64,000 nucleotides of DNA from Niallia sp. FSL W8-0635 (lineage in GTDB: Bacteria; Bacillota; Bacilli; Bacillales; Cytobacillaceae). The translations under genes were made by a program, and so were the position numbers. Positions 26,387 through 39,438 of this stretch are shown in pieces; positions within the stretch are counted from its first letter, which is position 1, and each line of letters starts with the position of its first letter. The stretch covers positions 102,501 through 166,500 of the forward strand of contig NZ_JBBOYD010000001.1 of assembly GCF_038007965.1 (NCBI RefSeq), in the 5' to 3' direction. Under the pieces are notes generated by a model, which was not told the DNA's origin, ran no database searches, and saw only the letters and a program-made list of their open reading frames with translations.

Positions 26387-26887
26387 ATGAGCATCGTAAT
26401 CGAACAAAAGAAACAAGTAGTATCTGATATTGCTGAAAAATTCAAAGCAAGTAAATCAACAATCGTTGTTGACTACCGTGGTTTGACTGTTTCAGAAGTA
26501 ACTGAACTTCGTAAACAACTTCGTGAAGCAGGAGTTGAGTTCAAGGTTTTCAAAAACTCTTTAACTCGCCGTGCTGCTGAATCTGTTGAATTAGCAGGTT
26601 TAAACGAATCTCTAACTGGTCCAAATGCTATTGCATTCAGTAATGAGGATGTTGTTGCACCAGCAAAAATTTTAAACGACTTCGCTAAAAAACATGAAGC
26701 GTTAGAAATTAAAGCAGGAGTAATCGAAGGAAACTTAGCAACCGTTGAAGAAGTGAAGGCTCTTGCTGAACTTCCATCACGCGAAGGTTTACTTTCTATG
26801 TTACTCAGCGTTCTTCAAGCACCAATCCGCAATCTTGCTCTTGCTACAAAAGCAGTTGCAGATCAGAAAGAAGAGCAAGGCGCTTAA
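26387..26887 (+). CDS. rplJ: Ribosomal protein L10
   Basis: 166 residues. It anchors the L7/L12 stalk to the ribosome and is the likely effector of the preceding leader RNA. Start ATG 26387 follows AGGAGGTG. Conserved [20 protein letters not shown] and the C-terminal L12-binding helix are present. Confidence 0.97.
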   Translation: MSIVIEQKKQVVSDIAEKFKASKSTIVVDYRGLTVSEVTELRKQLREAGVEFKVFKNSLTRRAAESVELAGLNESLTGPNAIAFSNEDVVAPAKILNDFAKKHEALEIKAGVIEGNLATVEEVKALAELPSREGLLSMLLSVLQAPIRNLALATKAVADQKEEQGA

Positions 26888-26942
26888 TATTTTATACGAT
26901 AATGTATCATAAAAAACCCAAAATACAAGGAGGAAACATATA

Positions 26943-27302
26943 ATGTCTAAAGAACAAATCTTAGAAGCAGTTAAAAATATGACTGTTTTAGAATTAAACG
27001 ATTTAGTAAAAGCAATTGAAGAAGAATTCGGAGTAACTGCTGCTGCTCCTGTAGCTGTAGTTGCAGGTGGCGGAGAAGCTGCTGCTGAAAAATCTGAGTT
27101 TGATGTAGTTCTTGCATCTGCTGGAGATCAAAAAATTAAAGTTATCAAAGCTGTACGTGAAATCACAGGTCTTGGTCTTAAAGAAGCAAAAGAACTTGTT
27201 GACAACACTCCAAAAGCAGTTAAAGAAGGAGCTTCTAAAGAAGAAGCTGAAGAAATCAAAGCTAAACTTGAAGAAGTTGGAGCTAACGTTGAAGTTAAGT
27301 AA
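26943..27302 (+). CDS. rplL: Ribosomal protein L7/L12
   Basis: 119 residues: N-terminal dimerisation domain, Ala/Gly/Val-rich hinge (about residues 38-52) and C-terminal factor-binding domain with [18 protein letters not shown]. Followed by a strong terminator, so rplJ-rplL form a closed unit. Confidence 0.97.
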   Translation: MSKEQILEAVKNMTVLELNDLVKAIEEEFGVTAAAPVAVVAGGGEAAAEKSEFDVVLASAGDQKIKVIKAVREITGLGLKEAKELVDNTPKAVKEGASKEEAEEIKAKLEEVGANVEVK

Positions 27303-27318
27303 TGTTAGTTAAAAAGAA

Positions 27319-27344
27319 GCTCGCTAAATTAGCGGGCTTTTTTT
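27319..27344 (+). terminator. Terminator after rplL
   Basis: Stem GCTCGCT (27319-27325) with AGCGGGC (27331-27337, one wobble), then T7. The following 238 nt up to ybxB hold no gene I can recognise. Confidence 0.9.
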
Positions 27345-27582
27345 CCTAAAGTGTATGAGGCTTAAAAGCATCAAGTCACAATCAGTTCAGTTGAATGGAG
27401 TTTTAAACCATCTTTTTGTGTAAGGTAATTATGTAAGAAGTTATGGGGAAGTCTACTAACTGTATGTGATAGCTTAAAAGTCATCTGCGCTTTTTTTAAT
27501 TCATTGCGAGATTTGTCTTGCTTTGTAATTAATCCTCAAGTAGTGGTCTTCCTTATATAAATTCTCCTAAGGAGGTGTTCGT

Positions 27583-28188
27583 ATGACAGAACATTATTAT
27601 TCCCGAACCCAGAATGTAAATAGCGATCCGAATTACTGGAATTTTACGCTAAAAGGTAATACAATACGTTTTAAAACAGATAATGGGGTTTTCTCCAAAA
27701 GAGAAGTTGATTTTGGCTCTAGACTATTAATAGAAACCTATACATTTCCGAGTATAGATGGAGATATTTTAGATGTAGGCTGTGGTTATGGTCCAATAGG
27801 TCTTTCTGTCGCAAAAACTGCTCCAGAAAGAATGATTCATATGGTCGATGTTAATTTACGTGCAATTGAATTGGCGAAAGAAAATGCACAGCAAAATGGT
27901 ATTGAAAATGTTCGAATTTATGAAAGTGATCGACTTCTTCAAGTGAAGGGAACTAAATTTGCTTCTATTTTAACTAATCCGCCGATTAGAGCGGGGAAAA
28001 AAGTCGTTCATGATATTTTTGAGCAAAGCTATGAACGGTTAGCTGTAAATGGAGAGCTTTGGATTGTGATTCAAAAGAAACAAGGAGCACCATCTGCTAT
28101 TGCGAGATTAGAGGAACTTTTTAAAGAGGTAAATATAGTAGAAAAGAAAAAAGGGTATTTTATAATTCAAGCAAAAAAGATTGACTAG
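27583..28188 (+). CDS. ybxB: YbxB, class I SAM-dependent methyltransferase (RsmC-like)
   Basis: 201 residues. The SAM-binding motif I DVGCGYGPIGL is near residue 65 and the substrate-side motif NPPIR is near residue 131, the arrangement of RsmC/RlmG-type rRNA guanine-N2 methyltransferases. The precise substrate of the Bacillus protein is not established. Start ATG 27583 follows AAGGAGGTG. It sits between rplL and rpoB as in B. subtilis. Confidence 0.88.
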   Translation: MTEHYYSRTQNVNSDPNYWNFTLKGNTIRFKTDNGVFSKREVDFGSRLLIETYTFPSIDGDILDVGCGYGPIGLSVAKTAPERMIHMVDVNLRAIELAKENAQQNGIENVRIYESDRLLQVKGTKFASILTNPPIRAGKKVVHDIFEQSYERLAVNGELWIVIQKKQGAPSAIARLEELFKEVNIVEKKKGYFIIQAKKID

Positions 28189-28204
28189 CCCTTTTTGTTG
28201 TGAT

Positions 28205-28379
28205 AGCATTGTATAATGCCAATATAATATTTTTCTGAAACTCACAATTTTATCCAACTTATTGTATAAAATTGGTGTGAGAAGGAAAAACTAACAGAAT
28301 AATATTAGAAATATGAAAATGTGGTTTTTTGATTGGAAAACCCTTTTTCTTTTTGTCTTATAAAAATGGGTTGTATAAT
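28205..28379 (+). promoter_or_regulatory. rpoB upstream region with two candidate -10 elements
   Basis: Two TATAAT hexamers (28212-28217 and 28374-28379) occur in the 248-bp gap before rpoB, each preceded directly by TTG but without a good -35 at 17 bp. One or both probably serve rpoBC. Confidence is low because the -35 matches are poor. Confidence 0.35.
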
Positions 28380-28436
28380 CCTTTTTGTAAGATGTTAATA
28401 GATGTACTATAACGTTTGATTTGAGGGGTGAATCAG

Positions 28437-31400
28437 TTGACAGGTCAACTTGTTCAGTATGGACGACACCGCCAGCGGAGAAGCTACGCACGAATTAGTG
28501 AGGTTTTAGAATTACCAAATCTTATTGAAATCCAAACCTCTTCCTATCAATGGTTTTTAGATGAGGGATTGCGAGAAATGTTCCAGGACATTTCACCTAT
28601 TGAAGATTTTACTGGCAATTTATCACTTGATTTCATTGATTATAGCTTAGGTGATCCTAAGTATTCAGTGGAAGAAACAAAAGAGCGAGATGTTACATAT
28701 TCTGCACCTTTGCGTGTGAAAGTCCGTCTTGTGAATAAAGAAACAGGAGAAGTAAAAGACCAAGATGTATTCATGGGTGATTTCCCGCTTATGACTGAAA
28801 CTGGTACTTTTGTTATTAACGGTGCGGAACGTGTTATCGTTTCTCAGTTAGTGCGTTCTCCAAGTGTTTATTATAATGGGAAACTCGATAAAAACGGAAA
28901 AAAAGGATTTACTGCAACTGTAATTCCCAACCGTGGAGCATGGCTAGAGTATGAGACAGATGCAAAGGATGTTGTATATGTGCGTATTGATCGTACACGT
29001 AAACTTCCAGTTACTGTTCTGTTGCGTGCGTTAGGATTTGGCTCTGATCAAGAGATTCTTGAATTGATCGGTGATAATGAATATTTACGCAATACTTTAG
29101 AAAAGGATAACACCGAAGGCACAGACAAAGCGCTATTAGAAATTTATGAGCGACTACGTCCTGGCGAACCGCCTACTGTTGAAAACGCAAAAAGTCTATT
29201 GGTATCAAGATTCTTTGATCCAAAAAGATATGATCTTGCGAATGTAGGACGCTATAAAATTAATAAAAAGCTTCATATTAAAAATAGATTGTTTGGTCAA
29301 CGTTTGGCAGAAACACTAGTGGATCCTGAAACAGGAGAAATCATTGCAGAAAAAGGAACACTTTTAGATCGCCGTGCGCTTGATCGTATTATTCCAAATC
29401 TAGAAAACAATATCGGATTTAAAAAACTAAGCCCTTATGGTGGTGTTTTAGAAGATGACGTTGTTGTTCAATCGGTGAAAATTTATTCACCACTAGATGA
29501 GGGAGATAAAGAGATTAATGTTATTAGTAATGCATATGTAGAAGAAGCTGTAAAAAACATCTCTCCTGCAGATATTATTGCTTCTATCAGTTATTTCTTT
29601 AACTTATTACATGGTGTAGGTTTAACAGATGATATTGACCATTTAGGTAATAGACGTCTACGTTCTGTAGGTGAATTGTTACAAAACCAATTCCGTATTG
29701 GTTTATCTAGAATGGAACGTGTTGTTCGTGAAAGAATGTCTATTCAAGATACGAATACCATTACACCACAGCAGTTAATCAATATTAGACCTGTTATCGC
29801 ATCTATTAAAGAGTTCTTTGGAAGCTCTCAGCTTTCTCAATTTATGGACCAAACAAACCCATTAGCAGAATTGACGCATAAACGTCGTCTGTCTGCATTA
29901 GGACCTGGTGGTTTAACAAGAGAACGTGCAGGAATGGAAGTTCGTGACGTTCACTATTCTCACTATGGCCGTATGTGTCCGATTGAAACACCTGAGGGTC
30001 CAAACATTGGTTTGATTAACTCTTTATCTTCTTATGCAAAAGTAAATCGATTCGGGTTTATCGAAACGCCATATCGACGTGTTGATCCTGAAACAGGTAA
30101 AGTATCATCTCAAATTGATTATTTAACTGCTGATGAACAAGATAACTATGTTGTTGCCCAAGCGAATTCTCGTTTAGGAGAAGATGGTTCTTTCTTAGAT
30201 GAAGATGTAGTTGCGCGTTTCCGTGATGAGAACGTTGTTGTTAAGCGTGAGCGTATAGACTATATGGACGTTTCTCCAAAGCAGGTTGTATCTGCTGCGA
30301 CAGCATGTATCCCATTCTTAGAAAACGATGACTCTAACCGTGCCTTAATGGGGGCGAACATGCAACGTCAAGCAGTACCTCTAATGCAGCCAGAAGCTCC
30401 AAGAGTAGGAACTGGAATGGAGTACGTTTCAGGAAAAGACTCTGGTGCAGCAGTTATCTGTAAACATCCTGGTATTGTTGAACATGTAGAATCACGTGAA
30501 GTTTGGGTTAGACGTATTTCAGTAGTGGATGGTCAAGAGGTAAAAGGAAATCTTGATAAATACAAAATGCTTAAATTTGTTCGTTCAAACCAAGGTACAT
30601 GCTATAACCAACGCCCAATCGTTGCTGTTGGTGATAAAGTAACTAAAGGGGAAGTTCTTGCGGATGGACCTTCCATGGAGCTTGGAGAATTAGCACTTGG
30701 TCGTAACGTATTAGTTGCCTTTATGACATGGGACGGATACAACTACGAGGATGCTATCATCATGAGTGAACGCTTAGTAAAAGATGATGTATATACTTCT
30801 ATTCATATTGAAGAATATGAATCAGAGTCTCGTGATACAAAGTTAGGACCAGAAGAAATTACTCGTGATATCCCGAATGTTGGAGAAGATGCTTTACGCA
30901 ACTTAGATGATCGCGGTATTATTCGTATCGGTGCAGAAGTGAAAGACGGAGATTTACTAGTTGGTAAAGTTACGCCTAAAGGGGTAACAGAATTAACAGC
31001 AGAAGAACGTTTATTACATGCAATTTTTGGTGAAAAAGCACGTGAAGTTCGTGATACTAGCTTACGTGTTCCACATGGTGGCGGCGGTATTGTTCATGAT
31101 GTTAAAGTCTTCAATAGAGAAGATGGAGACGAATTACCACCAGGTGTTAACCAATTGGTACGTGTATATATTGTTCAAAAACGTAAAATCCATGAAGGCG
31201 ATAAAATGGCGGGACGTCATGGTAACAAAGGGGTTATCTCTCGAATTTTACCAGAAGAAGATATGCCTTATTTACCAGATGGAACACCAGTTGATATCAT
31301 GTTAAACCCACTAGGTGTACCTTCACGTATGAATATCGGTCAGGTATTAGAATTGCATCTTGGAATGGCTGCAAGAAGCTTGAACATCCATGTTGCATCT

Positions 31401-31997
31401 CCGGTATTTGATGGTGCTCGTGAAGAAGACGTATGGGAAACTATTAGAGAAGCTGGAATGGCACAGGATGCTAAAACGGTACTATATGACGGACGCTCTG
31501 GTGAACCGTTTGATAACCGTGTATCTGTAGGTGTTATGTATATGATCAAACTTGCTCACATGGTTGATGATAAGCTACATGCACGTTCTACTGGACCATA
31601 CTCATTGGTAACGCAACAGCCATTAGGAGGAAAAGCTCAATTTGGTGGTCAGCGTTTCGGAGAGATGGAGGTTTGGGCTCTTGAAGCTTATGGAGCAGCT
31701 TACACTTTACAAGAAATTCTTACTGTTAAATCAGATGATGTTGTTGGTCGTGTGAAAACGTACGAAGCAATTGTTAAAGGGGAAAATGTTCCAGAACCAG
31801 GAGTACCTGAATCATTCCGCGTATTAATGAAAGAGCTACAAAGCTTAGGTTTAGATGTAAAAATCTTATCTAGCACAGAAGAAGAAATTGAAATGAGAGA
31901 CACAGATGATGATGATGATATTCATCAAGCTGAATCTCTAACTATTGTTTCGGAAACACAAGAGCCTGAGTCAGAAAAGGTAGGCATGCAAGAATAA
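28437..31997 (+). CDS. rpoB: RNA polymerase beta subunit
   Basis: 1186 residues, full length. TTG start at 28437 (TTGACAGGTCAACTTG), matching the B. subtilis start; GTG 28428 lies within the Shine-Dalgarno (GAGGGGTG). The rifampicin pocket reads [14 protein letters not shown] then [10 protein letters not shown], with the residues usual in sensitive strains. The C-terminus ends in an acidic, poorly conserved tail. rpoC follows after an unusually long 207-nt spacer. Confidence 0.98.
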   Translation: MTGQLVQYGRHRQRRSYARISEVLELPNLIEIQTSSYQWFLDEGLREMFQDISPIEDFTGNLSLDFIDYSLGDPKYSVEETKERDVTYSAPLRVKVRLVNKETGEVKDQDVFMGDFPLMTETGTFVINGAERVIVSQLVRSPSVYYNGKLDKNGKKGFTATVIPNRGAWLEYETDAKDVVYVRIDRTRKLPVTVLLRALGFGSDQEILELIGDNEYLRNTLEKDNTEGTDKALLEIYERLRPGEPPTVENAKSLLVSRFFDPKRYDLANVGRYKINKKLHIKNRLFGQRLAETLVDPETGEIIAEKGTLLDRRALDRIIPNLENNIGFKKLSPYGGVLEDDVVVQSVKIYSPLDEGDKEINVISNAYVEEAVKNISPADIIASISYFFNLLHGVGLTDDIDHLGNRRLRSVGELLQNQFRIGLSRMERVVRERMSIQDTNTITPQQLINIRPVIASIKEFFGSSQLSQFMDQTNPLAELTHKRRLSALGPGGLTRERAGMEVRDVHYSHYGRMCPIETPEGPNIGLINSLSSYAKVNRFGFIETPYRRVDPETGKVSSQIDYLTADEQDNYVVAQANSRLGEDGSFLDEDVVARFRDENVVVKRERIDYMDVSPKQVVSAATACIPFLENDDSNRALMGANMQRQAVPLMQPEAPRVGTGMEYVSGKDSGAAVICKHPGIVEHVESREVWVRRISVVDGQEVKGNLDKYKMLKFVRSNQGTCYNQRPIVAVGDKVTKGEVLADGPSMELGELALGRNVLVAFMTWDGYNYEDAIIMSERLVKDDVYTSIHIEEYESESRDTKLGPEEITRDIPNVGEDALRNLDDRGIIRIGAEVKDGDLLVGKVTPKGVTELTAEERLLHAIFGEKAREVRDTSLRVPHGGGGIVHDVKVFNREDGDELPPGVNQLVRVYIVQKRKIHEGDKMAGRHGNKGVISRILPEEDMPYLPDGTPVDIMLNPLGVPSRMNIGQVLELHLGMAARSLNIHVASPVFDGAREEDVWETIREAGMAQDAKTVLYDGRSGEPFDNRVSVGVMYMIKLAHMVDDKLHARSTGPYSLVTQQPLGGKAQFGGQRFGEMEVWALEAYGAAYTLQEILTVKSDDVVGRVKTYEAIVKGENVPEPGVPESFRVLMKELQSLGLDVKILSSTEEEIEMRDTDDDDDIHQAESLTIVSETQEPESEKVGMQE

Positions 31998-32012
31998 TAA
32001 AGTAAGGAACAT

Positions 32013-32133
32013 GGCCTGTCTAAAAACGAAAGGGTCAGACTACACTGCGAAGACATCTAGATAGAAGATCCTGATATATCTTTTATAAATAGATTGTTCA
32101 TGTGAGGTCAGACCCTTTTGTGACGGCCTGTCT
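32013..32133 (+). repeat. Nested repeats in the rpoB-rpoC spacer
   Basis: Outer direct repeats GGCCTGTCT lie at 32013-32021 and 32125-32133. Inside them AAAGGGTC (32029-32036) can pair with GACCCTTT (32111-32118). The string GGTCAGAC also occurs twice in direct orientation (32033-32040 and 32106-32113). No coding frame is evident. It could be a structured mRNA element or the scar of a small intergenic repeat. Confidence 0.6.
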
Positions 32134-32204
32134 TTGATTATAAATGTTTTTTATGAAGTTTTAAGTAAGGCAAAAGCCTGAAGATCGAAAGGGAGGTAGG
32201 ACCC

Positions 32205-35200
32205 TTGTTGGATGTTAATAATTTTGAATATATGAAAATAGGTCTAGCTTCACCAGACAAAATCCGCTCTTGGTCATTTGGTGAAGTTAAAAAGCCAGAA
32301 ACAATTAACTATCGTACTTTAAAACCGGAAAAAGATGGCTTGTTCTGTGAGCGTATTTTTGGTCCTACAAAAGACTGGGAATGTCACTGTGGTAAATACA
32401 AGCGTGTTAGATATAAAGGCGTAGTTTGTGATCGATGTGGAGTAGAAGTTACTCGTGCAAAAGTTCGTCGTGAGCGTATGGGTCACATCGAATTAGCAGC
32501 TCCAGTTTCACATATTTGGTATTTTAAAGGAATCCCAAGCCGTATGGGACTTGTTTTAGATATGTCTCCACGTGCTTTAGAAGAAGTTATTTATTTTGCT
32601 TCTTATGTGGTTACAGATCCAGGTGATACTGCTCTTGAGAAAAAACAACTTCTTTCTGAGAAAGAATATAGAGCATACCGTGACAAATATGGTGTGAAAT
32701 TCCAAGCTTCTATGGGAGCTGAAGCAATCAAAAAACTACTATCTGACATTGATTTAAATAAAGATGTAGATGCTTTAAAGGAAGAATTAAAAACTGCACA
32801 AGGTCAAAGAAGAACTCGTGCTATTAAAAGACTAGAAGTATTAGAAGCATTCCGTGGTTCTGGAAATGAGCCTTCTTGGATGATTCTTGATGTGCTTCCT
32901 GTAATTCCTCCAGAATTACGTCCGATGGTTCAGTTAGATGGTGGCCGCTTTGCAACTTCTGACTTAAATGATTTATATCGTCGTGTTATTAACCGTAATA
33001 ATCGTTTAAAAAGATTATTAGACTTAGGAGCCCCTAGTATTATCGTTCAAAACGAAAAACGTATGCTTCAAGAAGCGGTTGACGCGTTGATTGATAACGG
33101 TCGTCGTGGACGCCCAGTAACAGGTCCTGGTAACAGACCACTAAAATCACTATCTCATATGTTAAAAGGTAAGCAAGGACGTTTCCGTCAAAACTTACTA
33201 GGAAAACGTGTTGACTATTCTGGACGTTCAGTTATCGTTGTAGGTCCGAACTTAAAGATGTATCAATGTGGACTGCCTAGAGAAATGGCAATCGAATTGT
33301 TTAAGCCTTTCGTTATGAAAGAGTTAGTAGAAAAAGGTATTGCTCATAATATTAAGTCTGCAAAAAGAAAAATTGAAAGACTTCAACCAGAAGTTTGGGA
33401 TGTACTTGAAGAAGTAATTAAGGAGCATCCAGTATTGCTTAACCGCGCCCCTACTCTACATAGATTGGGAATCCAGGCGTTTGAACCAACTTTAGTAGAA
33501 GGCCGTGCGATTCGTCTTCATCCGCTAGTATGTACAGCATACAATGCTGACTTTGACGGAGACCAAATGGCGGTTCACGTTCCTTTATCTTCTGAGGCAC
33601 AAGCGGAAGCGCGTTTACTTATGCTTGCAGCTCAAAACATCTTGAACCCTAAAGATGGTAAACCGGTTGTTACTCCTTCACAGGATATGGTGTTAGGAAA
33701 CTACTACTTAACATTAGAGCGTGAAGGTGCAGTTGGAGAAGGAATGATCTTCAATGATACGAGCGAAGCAATCTTGGCTTACCAAAATGGTTATGTGCAT
33801 TTACACACACGTGTAGCAGTGCGTGCTAGCTCTTTAAATAATGAAACATTTACAGAAGAGCAAAATAAGCAATTGTTATTAACGACAGTTGGTAAATTAA
33901 TTTTCAACGAGATTTTACCAAAATCTTTCCCATACATTAATGAACCGACTAAAACAAACTTAGAAGAAAAAACTCCTGAAAGATACTTTGTGGAGCCGGG
34001 TGTAGATGTTCCTGCTGCTATCAGAGCGTTGCCGATACTTGATCCGTTTAAAAAGAAAATTTTAGGGAATATAATCGCTGAAGTATTTAAACGATTCAAG
34101 ATTACGGAAACTTCTAAGATGTTGGATAGAATGAAAGATTTAGGATTCAAACATTCTACGAAAGCCGGTATTACTGTTGGTGTAGCTGACATCGTTGTGT
34201 TAGGTGAAAAACAAGAAATTATCGAAGAAGCACAAGGCAAAGTAGATAATGTAATGAAACAATTTAGACGTGGATTAATTACAGAGGAAGAACGTTATGA
34301 TCGCGTAATTTCTATCTGGAGCTCAGCGAAAGATGTAATCCAAGCTAAGCTAATGAAGTCCTTAGATAAACGAAATCCAATCTTTATGATGAGTGATTCA
34401 GGTGCCCGTGGTAACGCATCTAACTTTACACAGCTTGCTGGTATGCGTGGTTTGATGGCCAACCCGGCTGGTAGAATTATCGAGTTACCGATTATCTCAA
34501 GTTTCCGTGAAGGATTAACGGTACTAGAGTACTTTATCTCTACTCACGGTGCGCGTAAAGGTCTTGCCGATACAGCACTGAAAACAGCAGATTCTGGTTA
34601 CTTAACTCGTCGTCTAGTAGATGTTGCACAAGATGTTATTGTCCGTGATGATGATTGTGGAACAGATAGAGGATTATTGGTTTCTGCTCTTAAAGAGGGA
34701 ACAGAAATTATCGAATCACTTGATGAGCGTTTAATTGGAAGATATGCAAGAAAAGCCATTAAACATCCAGAAACGAAGGAAGTTCTTGTTCCTGAAAATG
34801 GTCTTATTACAGAAGATTTAGCGGTAGAAATTGTAGAAGCTAACATCGAAGAAGTATGGATTAGATCTGCGTTTACATGTAATACTCGTCATGGAGTATG
34901 TAAAAAATGTTATGGTCGCAACCTAGCAACTGGCCAAGAGGTGGAAGTAGGAGAAGCTGTTGGTATTATTGCAGCGCAATCCATCGGGGAGCCGGGTACA
35001 CAGTTAACAATGCGTACATTCCATACAGGAGGCGTGGCTGGAGACGATATCACACAAGGTTTACCTCGTATTCAGGAAATATTCGAAGCTCGTAATCCAA
35101 AAGGGCAAGCGGTTATCACTGAAATGGCTGGGGTTGTTGTTGGTATCAATGAAGGTAGAGACAGACAACATGAAATTGTTGTTCAAGGTGAATTAGAAAC

Positions 35201-35804
35201 TAGAACATATACTGCTCCTTACACAGCTAGATTGAAAGTTAAAATTGATGATGTTGTAGAACAAGGACAGGAATTAACAGAGGGTTCTATTGATCCGAAA
35301 GAATTAATTAAAGTGAAAAACGTTACAGCAGTACAAGAATATCTACTTCGCGAAGTACAAAAAGTATATCGTATGCAAGGGGTAGAAATTGGTGATAAGC
35401 ACGTAGAAGTAATGGTTCGCCAAATGCTTCGTAAAATCAGAGTAGTGGACGCTGGTGAAACAGATGTATTACCAGGAACACTATTAGATATTCACCAATT
35501 TACTGATGCAAACGCAAAAGCTTTAAGAGAAGGTAAACTTCCTGCTACAGGAAGACCAGTATTGCTTGGTATTACAAAAGCATCTCTTGAAACAGATTCA
35601 TTCCTATCGGCTGCGTCATTCCAAGAAACCACAAGAGTTCTTACAGATGCTGCGATTAAAGGAAAACGTGATGAATTACTAGGATTAAAAGAGAATGTAA
35701 TTATTGGTAAGTTGGTTCCAGCTGGAACAGGTATGCCAAGATATCGCTATGCAGAGCCAATTACTGTAGAAGAACAAACAGAAGAGTCGGTTACTGTAGA
35801 GTAA
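32205..35804 (+). CDS. rpoC: RNA polymerase beta' subunit
   Basis: 1199 residues. Zinc ribbon near the N-terminus ([13 protein letters not shown], then CDRCG), the catalytic NADFDGD at residues 447-453, and the second zinc site ([13 protein letters not shown]). TTG start at 32205 after GGGAGGT; a second TTG follows immediately. Family members begin [10 protein letters not shown], supporting the first TTG. Confidence 0.98.
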   Translation: MLDVNNFEYMKIGLASPDKIRSWSFGEVKKPETINYRTLKPEKDGLFCERIFGPTKDWECHCGKYKRVRYKGVVCDRCGVEVTRAKVRRERMGHIELAAPVSHIWYFKGIPSRMGLVLDMSPRALEEVIYFASYVVTDPGDTALEKKQLLSEKEYRAYRDKYGVKFQASMGAEAIKKLLSDIDLNKDVDALKEELKTAQGQRRTRAIKRLEVLEAFRGSGNEPSWMILDVLPVIPPELRPMVQLDGGRFATSDLNDLYRRVINRNNRLKRLLDLGAPSIIVQNEKRMLQEAVDALIDNGRRGRPVTGPGNRPLKSLSHMLKGKQGRFRQNLLGKRVDYSGRSVIVVGPNLKMYQCGLPREMAIELFKPFVMKELVEKGIAHNIKSAKRKIERLQPEVWDVLEEVIKEHPVLLNRAPTLHRLGIQAFEPTLVEGRAIRLHPLVCTAYNADFDGDQMAVHVPLSSEAQAEARLLMLAAQNILNPKDGKPVVTPSQDMVLGNYYLTLEREGAVGEGMIFNDTSEAILAYQNGYVHLHTRVAVRASSLNNETFTEEQNKQLLLTTVGKLIFNEILPKSFPYINEPTKTNLEEKTPERYFVEPGVDVPAAIRALPILDPFKKKILGNIIAEVFKRFKITETSKMLDRMKDLGFKHSTKAGITVGVADIVVLGEKQEIIEEAQGKVDNVMKQFRRGLITEEERYDRVISIWSSAKDVIQAKLMKSLDKRNPIFMMSDSGARGNASNFTQLAGMRGLMANPAGRIIELPIISSFREGLTVLEYFISTHGARKGLADTALKTADSGYLTRRLVDVAQDVIVRDDDCGTDRGLLVSALKEGTEIIESLDERLIGRYARKAIKHPETKEVLVPENGLITEDLAVEIVEANIEEVWIRSAFTCNTRHGVCKKCYGRNLATGQEVEVGEAVGIIAAQSIGEPGTQLTMRTFHTGGVAGDDITQGLPRIQEIFEARNPKGQAVITEMAGVVVGINEGRDRQHEIVVQGELETRTYTAPYTARLKVKIDDVVEQGQELTEGSIDPKELIKVKNVTAVQEYLLREVQKVYRMQGVEIGDKHVEVMVRQMLRKIRVVDAGETDVLPGTLLDIHQFTDANAKALREGKLPATGRPVLLGITKASLETDSFLSAASFQETTRVLTDAAIKGKRDELLGLKENVIIGKLVPAGTGMPRYRYAEPITVEEQTEESVTVE

Positions 35805-35847
35805 ATAAATAAATTTATTTCTGAAAAAGAAAGAATGTGGTTATTGC

Positions 35848-35893
35848 GGGGATTCTATCGACTATATCATTATAAGATGATCGATAGAACCCT
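35848..35893 (+). promoter_or_regulatory. Bulged hairpin after rpoC
   Basis: TTCTATCG (35853-35860) pairs with CGATAGAA (35882-35889); an inner ATCAT/ATGAT stem and flanking GGG/CCC extend it, with a five-base bulge. No T run follows, so it is a poor terminator. It may protect the rpoBC mRNA 3' end. Confidence 0.45.
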
Positions 35894-35954
35894 CGTATAC
35901 CATGACTTTTAGGACAATAAAATGTATTCCTATTAAAGTTTTTCAGGAAAATAA

Positions 35955-35983
35955 TTGACATATAATTTTATAGATGATACTAT
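35955..35983 (+). promoter_or_regulatory. Promoter of ybxF and the str operon
   Basis: TTGACA (35955-35960), a 17-bp spacer and TACTAT (35978-35983), with hexamers and spacing identical to the rRNA promoter at 2736-2764. Confidence 0.8.
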
Positions 35984-36028
35984 ATCAAAGGTGCTCCTAT
36001 TCACCTGTTACTTTGGAGGATATAAAAA

Positions 36029-36277
36029 ATGTCTTATGAAAAAGTACTACAGGCAAGTAAAATAGTAGTAGGAACAAAGCAAACAGTAAAGGCGTTAAAA
36101 AAAGGAATAGCGACTGAAGTTATTGTTGCAGAAGATGCTGATCCAATGTTAATTAGAAAAGTATCTGAAATAGCTGATGAAGTTAATATTCCAATTATAC
36201 TTGTTGGATCCATGAAGAAGCTCGGCGAATCATGTGGAATAGAAGTAGGCGCAGTAACTGTTGCCATAATTAATTAA
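36029..36277 (+). CDS. ybxF: YbxF, L7Ae-family K-turn RNA-binding protein
   Basis: 82 residues with the L7Ae/L30e/Gadd45 fold; [15 protein letters not shown] and the C-terminal [13 protein letters not shown] are typical. B. subtilis YbxF binds kink-turn RNAs, but its physiological target is unclear. It heads the rpsL-rpsG-fusA block as in relatives. Confidence 0.9.
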   Translation: MSYEKVLQASKIVVGTKQTVKALKKGIATEVIVAEDADPMLIRKVSEIADEVNIPIILVGSMKKLGESCGIEVGAVTVAIIN

Positions 36278-36303
36278 AACTGTTTTTATGGAAAATACCA
36301 TGA

Positions 36304-36801
<498 letters not shown>

Positions 36802-36841
36802 TAAATTAGATTTTATAGCATAATCGAAAGGAGGAAATCAA

Positions 36842-37312
36842 ATGCCACGTAAAGGTCCTGTAGCAAAAAGAGACGTGTTACCAGATCCAATTTACAATTC
36901 TAAGCTTGTATCTCGTTTAATCAACAAAATGATGATTGACGGTAAAAGAGGAAAATCTCAAGCTATCCTATATTCAGCATTCGAAATCGTTGCTGAGCGT
37001 TCTGGAAAAGAAGCGATTGAAGTATTTGATCAAGCATTAAAGAATATCATGCCAGTTCTTGAAGTAAGAGCACGCCGTGTTGGTGGTTCTAACTATCAAG
37101 TTCCAGTGGAGGTTCGTCCTGAAAGACGTACAACTTTAGGTCTTCGCTGGTTAGTTAACTATTCTCGTCTTCGTGGAGAGAAAACGATGGAAGAGAGATT
37201 AGCTAACGAAATCTTAGATGCAGCTAACAACACTGGTGCATCTGTGAAGAAACGTGAAGATACACATAAAATGGCTGAAGCAAACAAAGCGTTTGCTCAC
37301 TATCGTTGGTAA
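36842..37312 (+). CDS. rpsG: Ribosomal protein S7
   Basis: 156 residues. It nucleates assembly of the 30S head. The N-terminus [15 protein letters not shown] and the C-terminal [14 protein letters not shown] are family hallmarks. Shine-Dalgarno AAAGGAGG. Confidence 0.97.
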   Translation: MPRKGPVAKRDVLPDPIYNSKLVSRLINKMMIDGKRGKSQAILYSAFEIVAERSGKEAIEVFDQALKNIMPVLEVRARRVGGSNYQVPVEVRPERRTTLGLRWLVNYSRLRGEKTMEERLANEILDAANNTGASVKKREDTHKMAEANKAFAHYRW

Positions 37313-37359
37313 GATTATTATTTACAAAAATACTTTCATAATGAAAGGAGAAAGACCAA

Positions 37360-39435
37360 ATGGCAAGAGAGTTCTCCTTAGAAAACACTCGTAATATTGG
37401 TATCATGGCACACATTGATGCTGGTAAAACGACTACAACCGAGCGTGTACTTTATTACACTGGTCGTATCCACAAAATTGGTGAAACTCATGAAGGTGCA
37501 TCTCAGATGGACTGGATGGAGCAAGAACAAGAACGTGGAATTACCATCACATCAGCGGCTACAACTGCACAATGGAAAGGTAACCGTGTAAACATTATCG
37601 ATACTCCAGGGCACGTAGACTTCACAGTTGAAGTTGAACGTTCTCTTCGTGTACTTGATGGTGCTGTTGCAGTACTTGATGCTCAATCAGGTGTTGAGCC
37701 ACAAACAGAAACTGTTTGGCGTCAAGCAACAACTTACGGCGTACCTCGTGTGGTATTCGTAAACAAAATGGATAAAATTGGTGCAGACTTCCTTTATTCA
37801 TTAAAAACTTTACATGATCGTTTGCAAGCAAACGCTCATGCAATTCAACTACCAATTGGTGCTGAAGATCAATTCGAAGGTATCATTGACTTAGTTGAAA
37901 TGAAAGCAACTTTCTACGGTAATGATCTTGGAACAGATATTCAAGAACGTGAAATTCCAGAAGAATACAAAGAGTTAGCTGATGAATACCATGAAAAGTT
38001 GGTTGAAGCAGTTGCAGAACTTGATGAAAATCTAATGGAAAAATACCTTGGTGGTGAAGAAATCACTACTGATGAGTTAAAAGCTGCTATCCGTAAGGGT
38101 ACAGTAAACGTTGAATTCTATCCAGTAATCTGTGGATCGGCTTTCAAAAACAAAGGTGTTCAAAAAATGCTTGATGCTGTAATTGAATACTTACCATCTC
38201 CATTAGATGTACCTGCAATTAAAGGTAATCTTCCTGATTCTGATGAAGTAATCGAAAAGCATTCAAGTGACGACGAGCCATTTGCTGCTCTTGCATTCAA
38301 AGTAATGACAGATCCATTCGTTGGTAAACTGACATTCTTCCGTGTATATTCTGGTACATTGAGCTCTGGTTCATATGTACAAAACTCTACAAAAGGCAAG
38401 CGTGAGCGTGTTGGACGTATCCTTCAAATGCATGCGAATAGCCGTCAAGAGATTACAGAAGTACATGCTGGTGATATTGCAGCTGCAGTTGGTTTAAAAG
38501 ATACTACAACTGGAGATACTCTATGTGATGAAAAGAACTTAGTAATCTTAGAATCCATGGAATTCCCAGAACCAGTTATCGAATTGTCTATTGAACCAAA
38601 ATCAAAAGCTGACCAAGATAAAATGACAACTGCACTACAAAAATTACAAGAAGAAGATCCAACATTCCGTGCACATACAAACCAAGAAACTGGTCAAGTA
38701 ATCATTGCTGGTATGGGTGAACTTCACTTAGATATTCTTGTAGACCGTATGCGTCGTGAATTTAAGGTTGAAGCTAATGTTGGTGCACCTCAAGTTGCTT
38801 ACCGTGAAACATTCCGTTCATCTGCAGCAGTTGAAGGGAAATTCAGCCGTCAATCTGGTGGTCGTGGACAATATGGTCACGTATGGATTGAATTCGCTCC
38901 AAATGAAGAAGGTAAAGGATTTGAATTTGAAAATGCTATCGTCGGTGGTGTTGTTCCTCGTGAATACATCGCTCCAGTCCAAGCTGGTCTAGAAGATGCG
39001 TTACAAAGAGGAGTACTTGCTGGTTACCCATTGGTTGACATCAAAGCTAAATTATTTGATGGATCATACCATGATGTTGACTCATCTGAAATGGCGTTTA
39101 AAATCGCTGCTTCAATGGCATTAAAAAATGCAGCATCTAAATGTAGTCCTGTAATTCTTGAGCCTGTTATGAAAGTAGAAGTTATCATTCCTGAAGAATA
39201 CATGGGTGATATCATGGGTAACATTACTTCACGTCGTGGACGTGTTGAAGGTATGGAAGCTCGTGGTAACGCACAAGTAGTTCGTGCGATGGTTCCACTT
39301 TCTGAAATGTTTGGTTATGCTACGACATTACGTTCAAGCACGCAAGGTCGTGGAGTATTCTCAATGGTGTTTGACCATTATGAAGAAGTACCAAAATCAA
39401 TCTCAGAAGAGATCATCAAAAAAAATAAAGGGTAA
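37360..39435 (+). CDS. fusA: Elongation factor G
   Basis: 691-residue GTPase that drives translocation. P-loop AHIDAGKT at residues 17-24, DTPGHVDF and [10 protein letters not shown] follow, then domains II-V. No tandem or truncated copy nearby. Confidence 0.97.
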   Translation: MAREFSLENTRNIGIMAHIDAGKTTTTERVLYYTGRIHKIGETHEGASQMDWMEQEQERGITITSAATTAQWKGNRVNIIDTPGHVDFTVEVERSLRVLDGAVAVLDAQSGVEPQTETVWRQATTYGVPRVVFVNKMDKIGADFLYSLKTLHDRLQANAHAIQLPIGAEDQFEGIIDLVEMKATFYGNDLGTDIQEREIPEEYKELADEYHEKLVEAVAELDENLMEKYLGGEEITTDELKAAIRKGTVNVEFYPVICGSAFKNKGVQKMLDAVIEYLPSPLDVPAIKGNLPDSDEVIEKHSSDDEPFAALAFKVMTDPFVGKLTFFRVYSGTLSSGSYVQNSTKGKRERVGRILQMHANSRQEITEVHAGDIAAAVGLKDTTTGDTLCDEKNLVILESMEFPEPVIELSIEPKSKADQDKMTTALQKLQEEDPTFRAHTNQETGQVIIAGMGELHLDILVDRMRREFKVEANVGAPQVAYRETFRSSAAVEGKFSRQSGGRGQYGHVWIEFAPNEEGKGFEFENAIVGGVVPREYIAPVQAGLEDALQRGVLAGYPLVDIKAKLFDGSYHDVDSSEMAFKIAASMALKNAASKCSPVILEPVMKVEVIIPEEYMGDIMGNITSRRGRVEGMEARGNAQVVRAMVPLSEMFGYATTLRSSTQGRGVFSMVFDHYEEVPKSISEEIIKKNKG

Positions 39436-39438
39436 TTG

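Noticed and set aside
27112..27312. Lys/Leu-rich 66-codon frame inside rplL
   Set aside because: Shadow frame of rplL caused by its Glu/Lys/Ala codon bias.
33791..34240. 149-codon antisense frame within rpoC
   Set aside because: No ribosome binding site or recognisable domain; opposite-strand shadow of a highly conserved gene.
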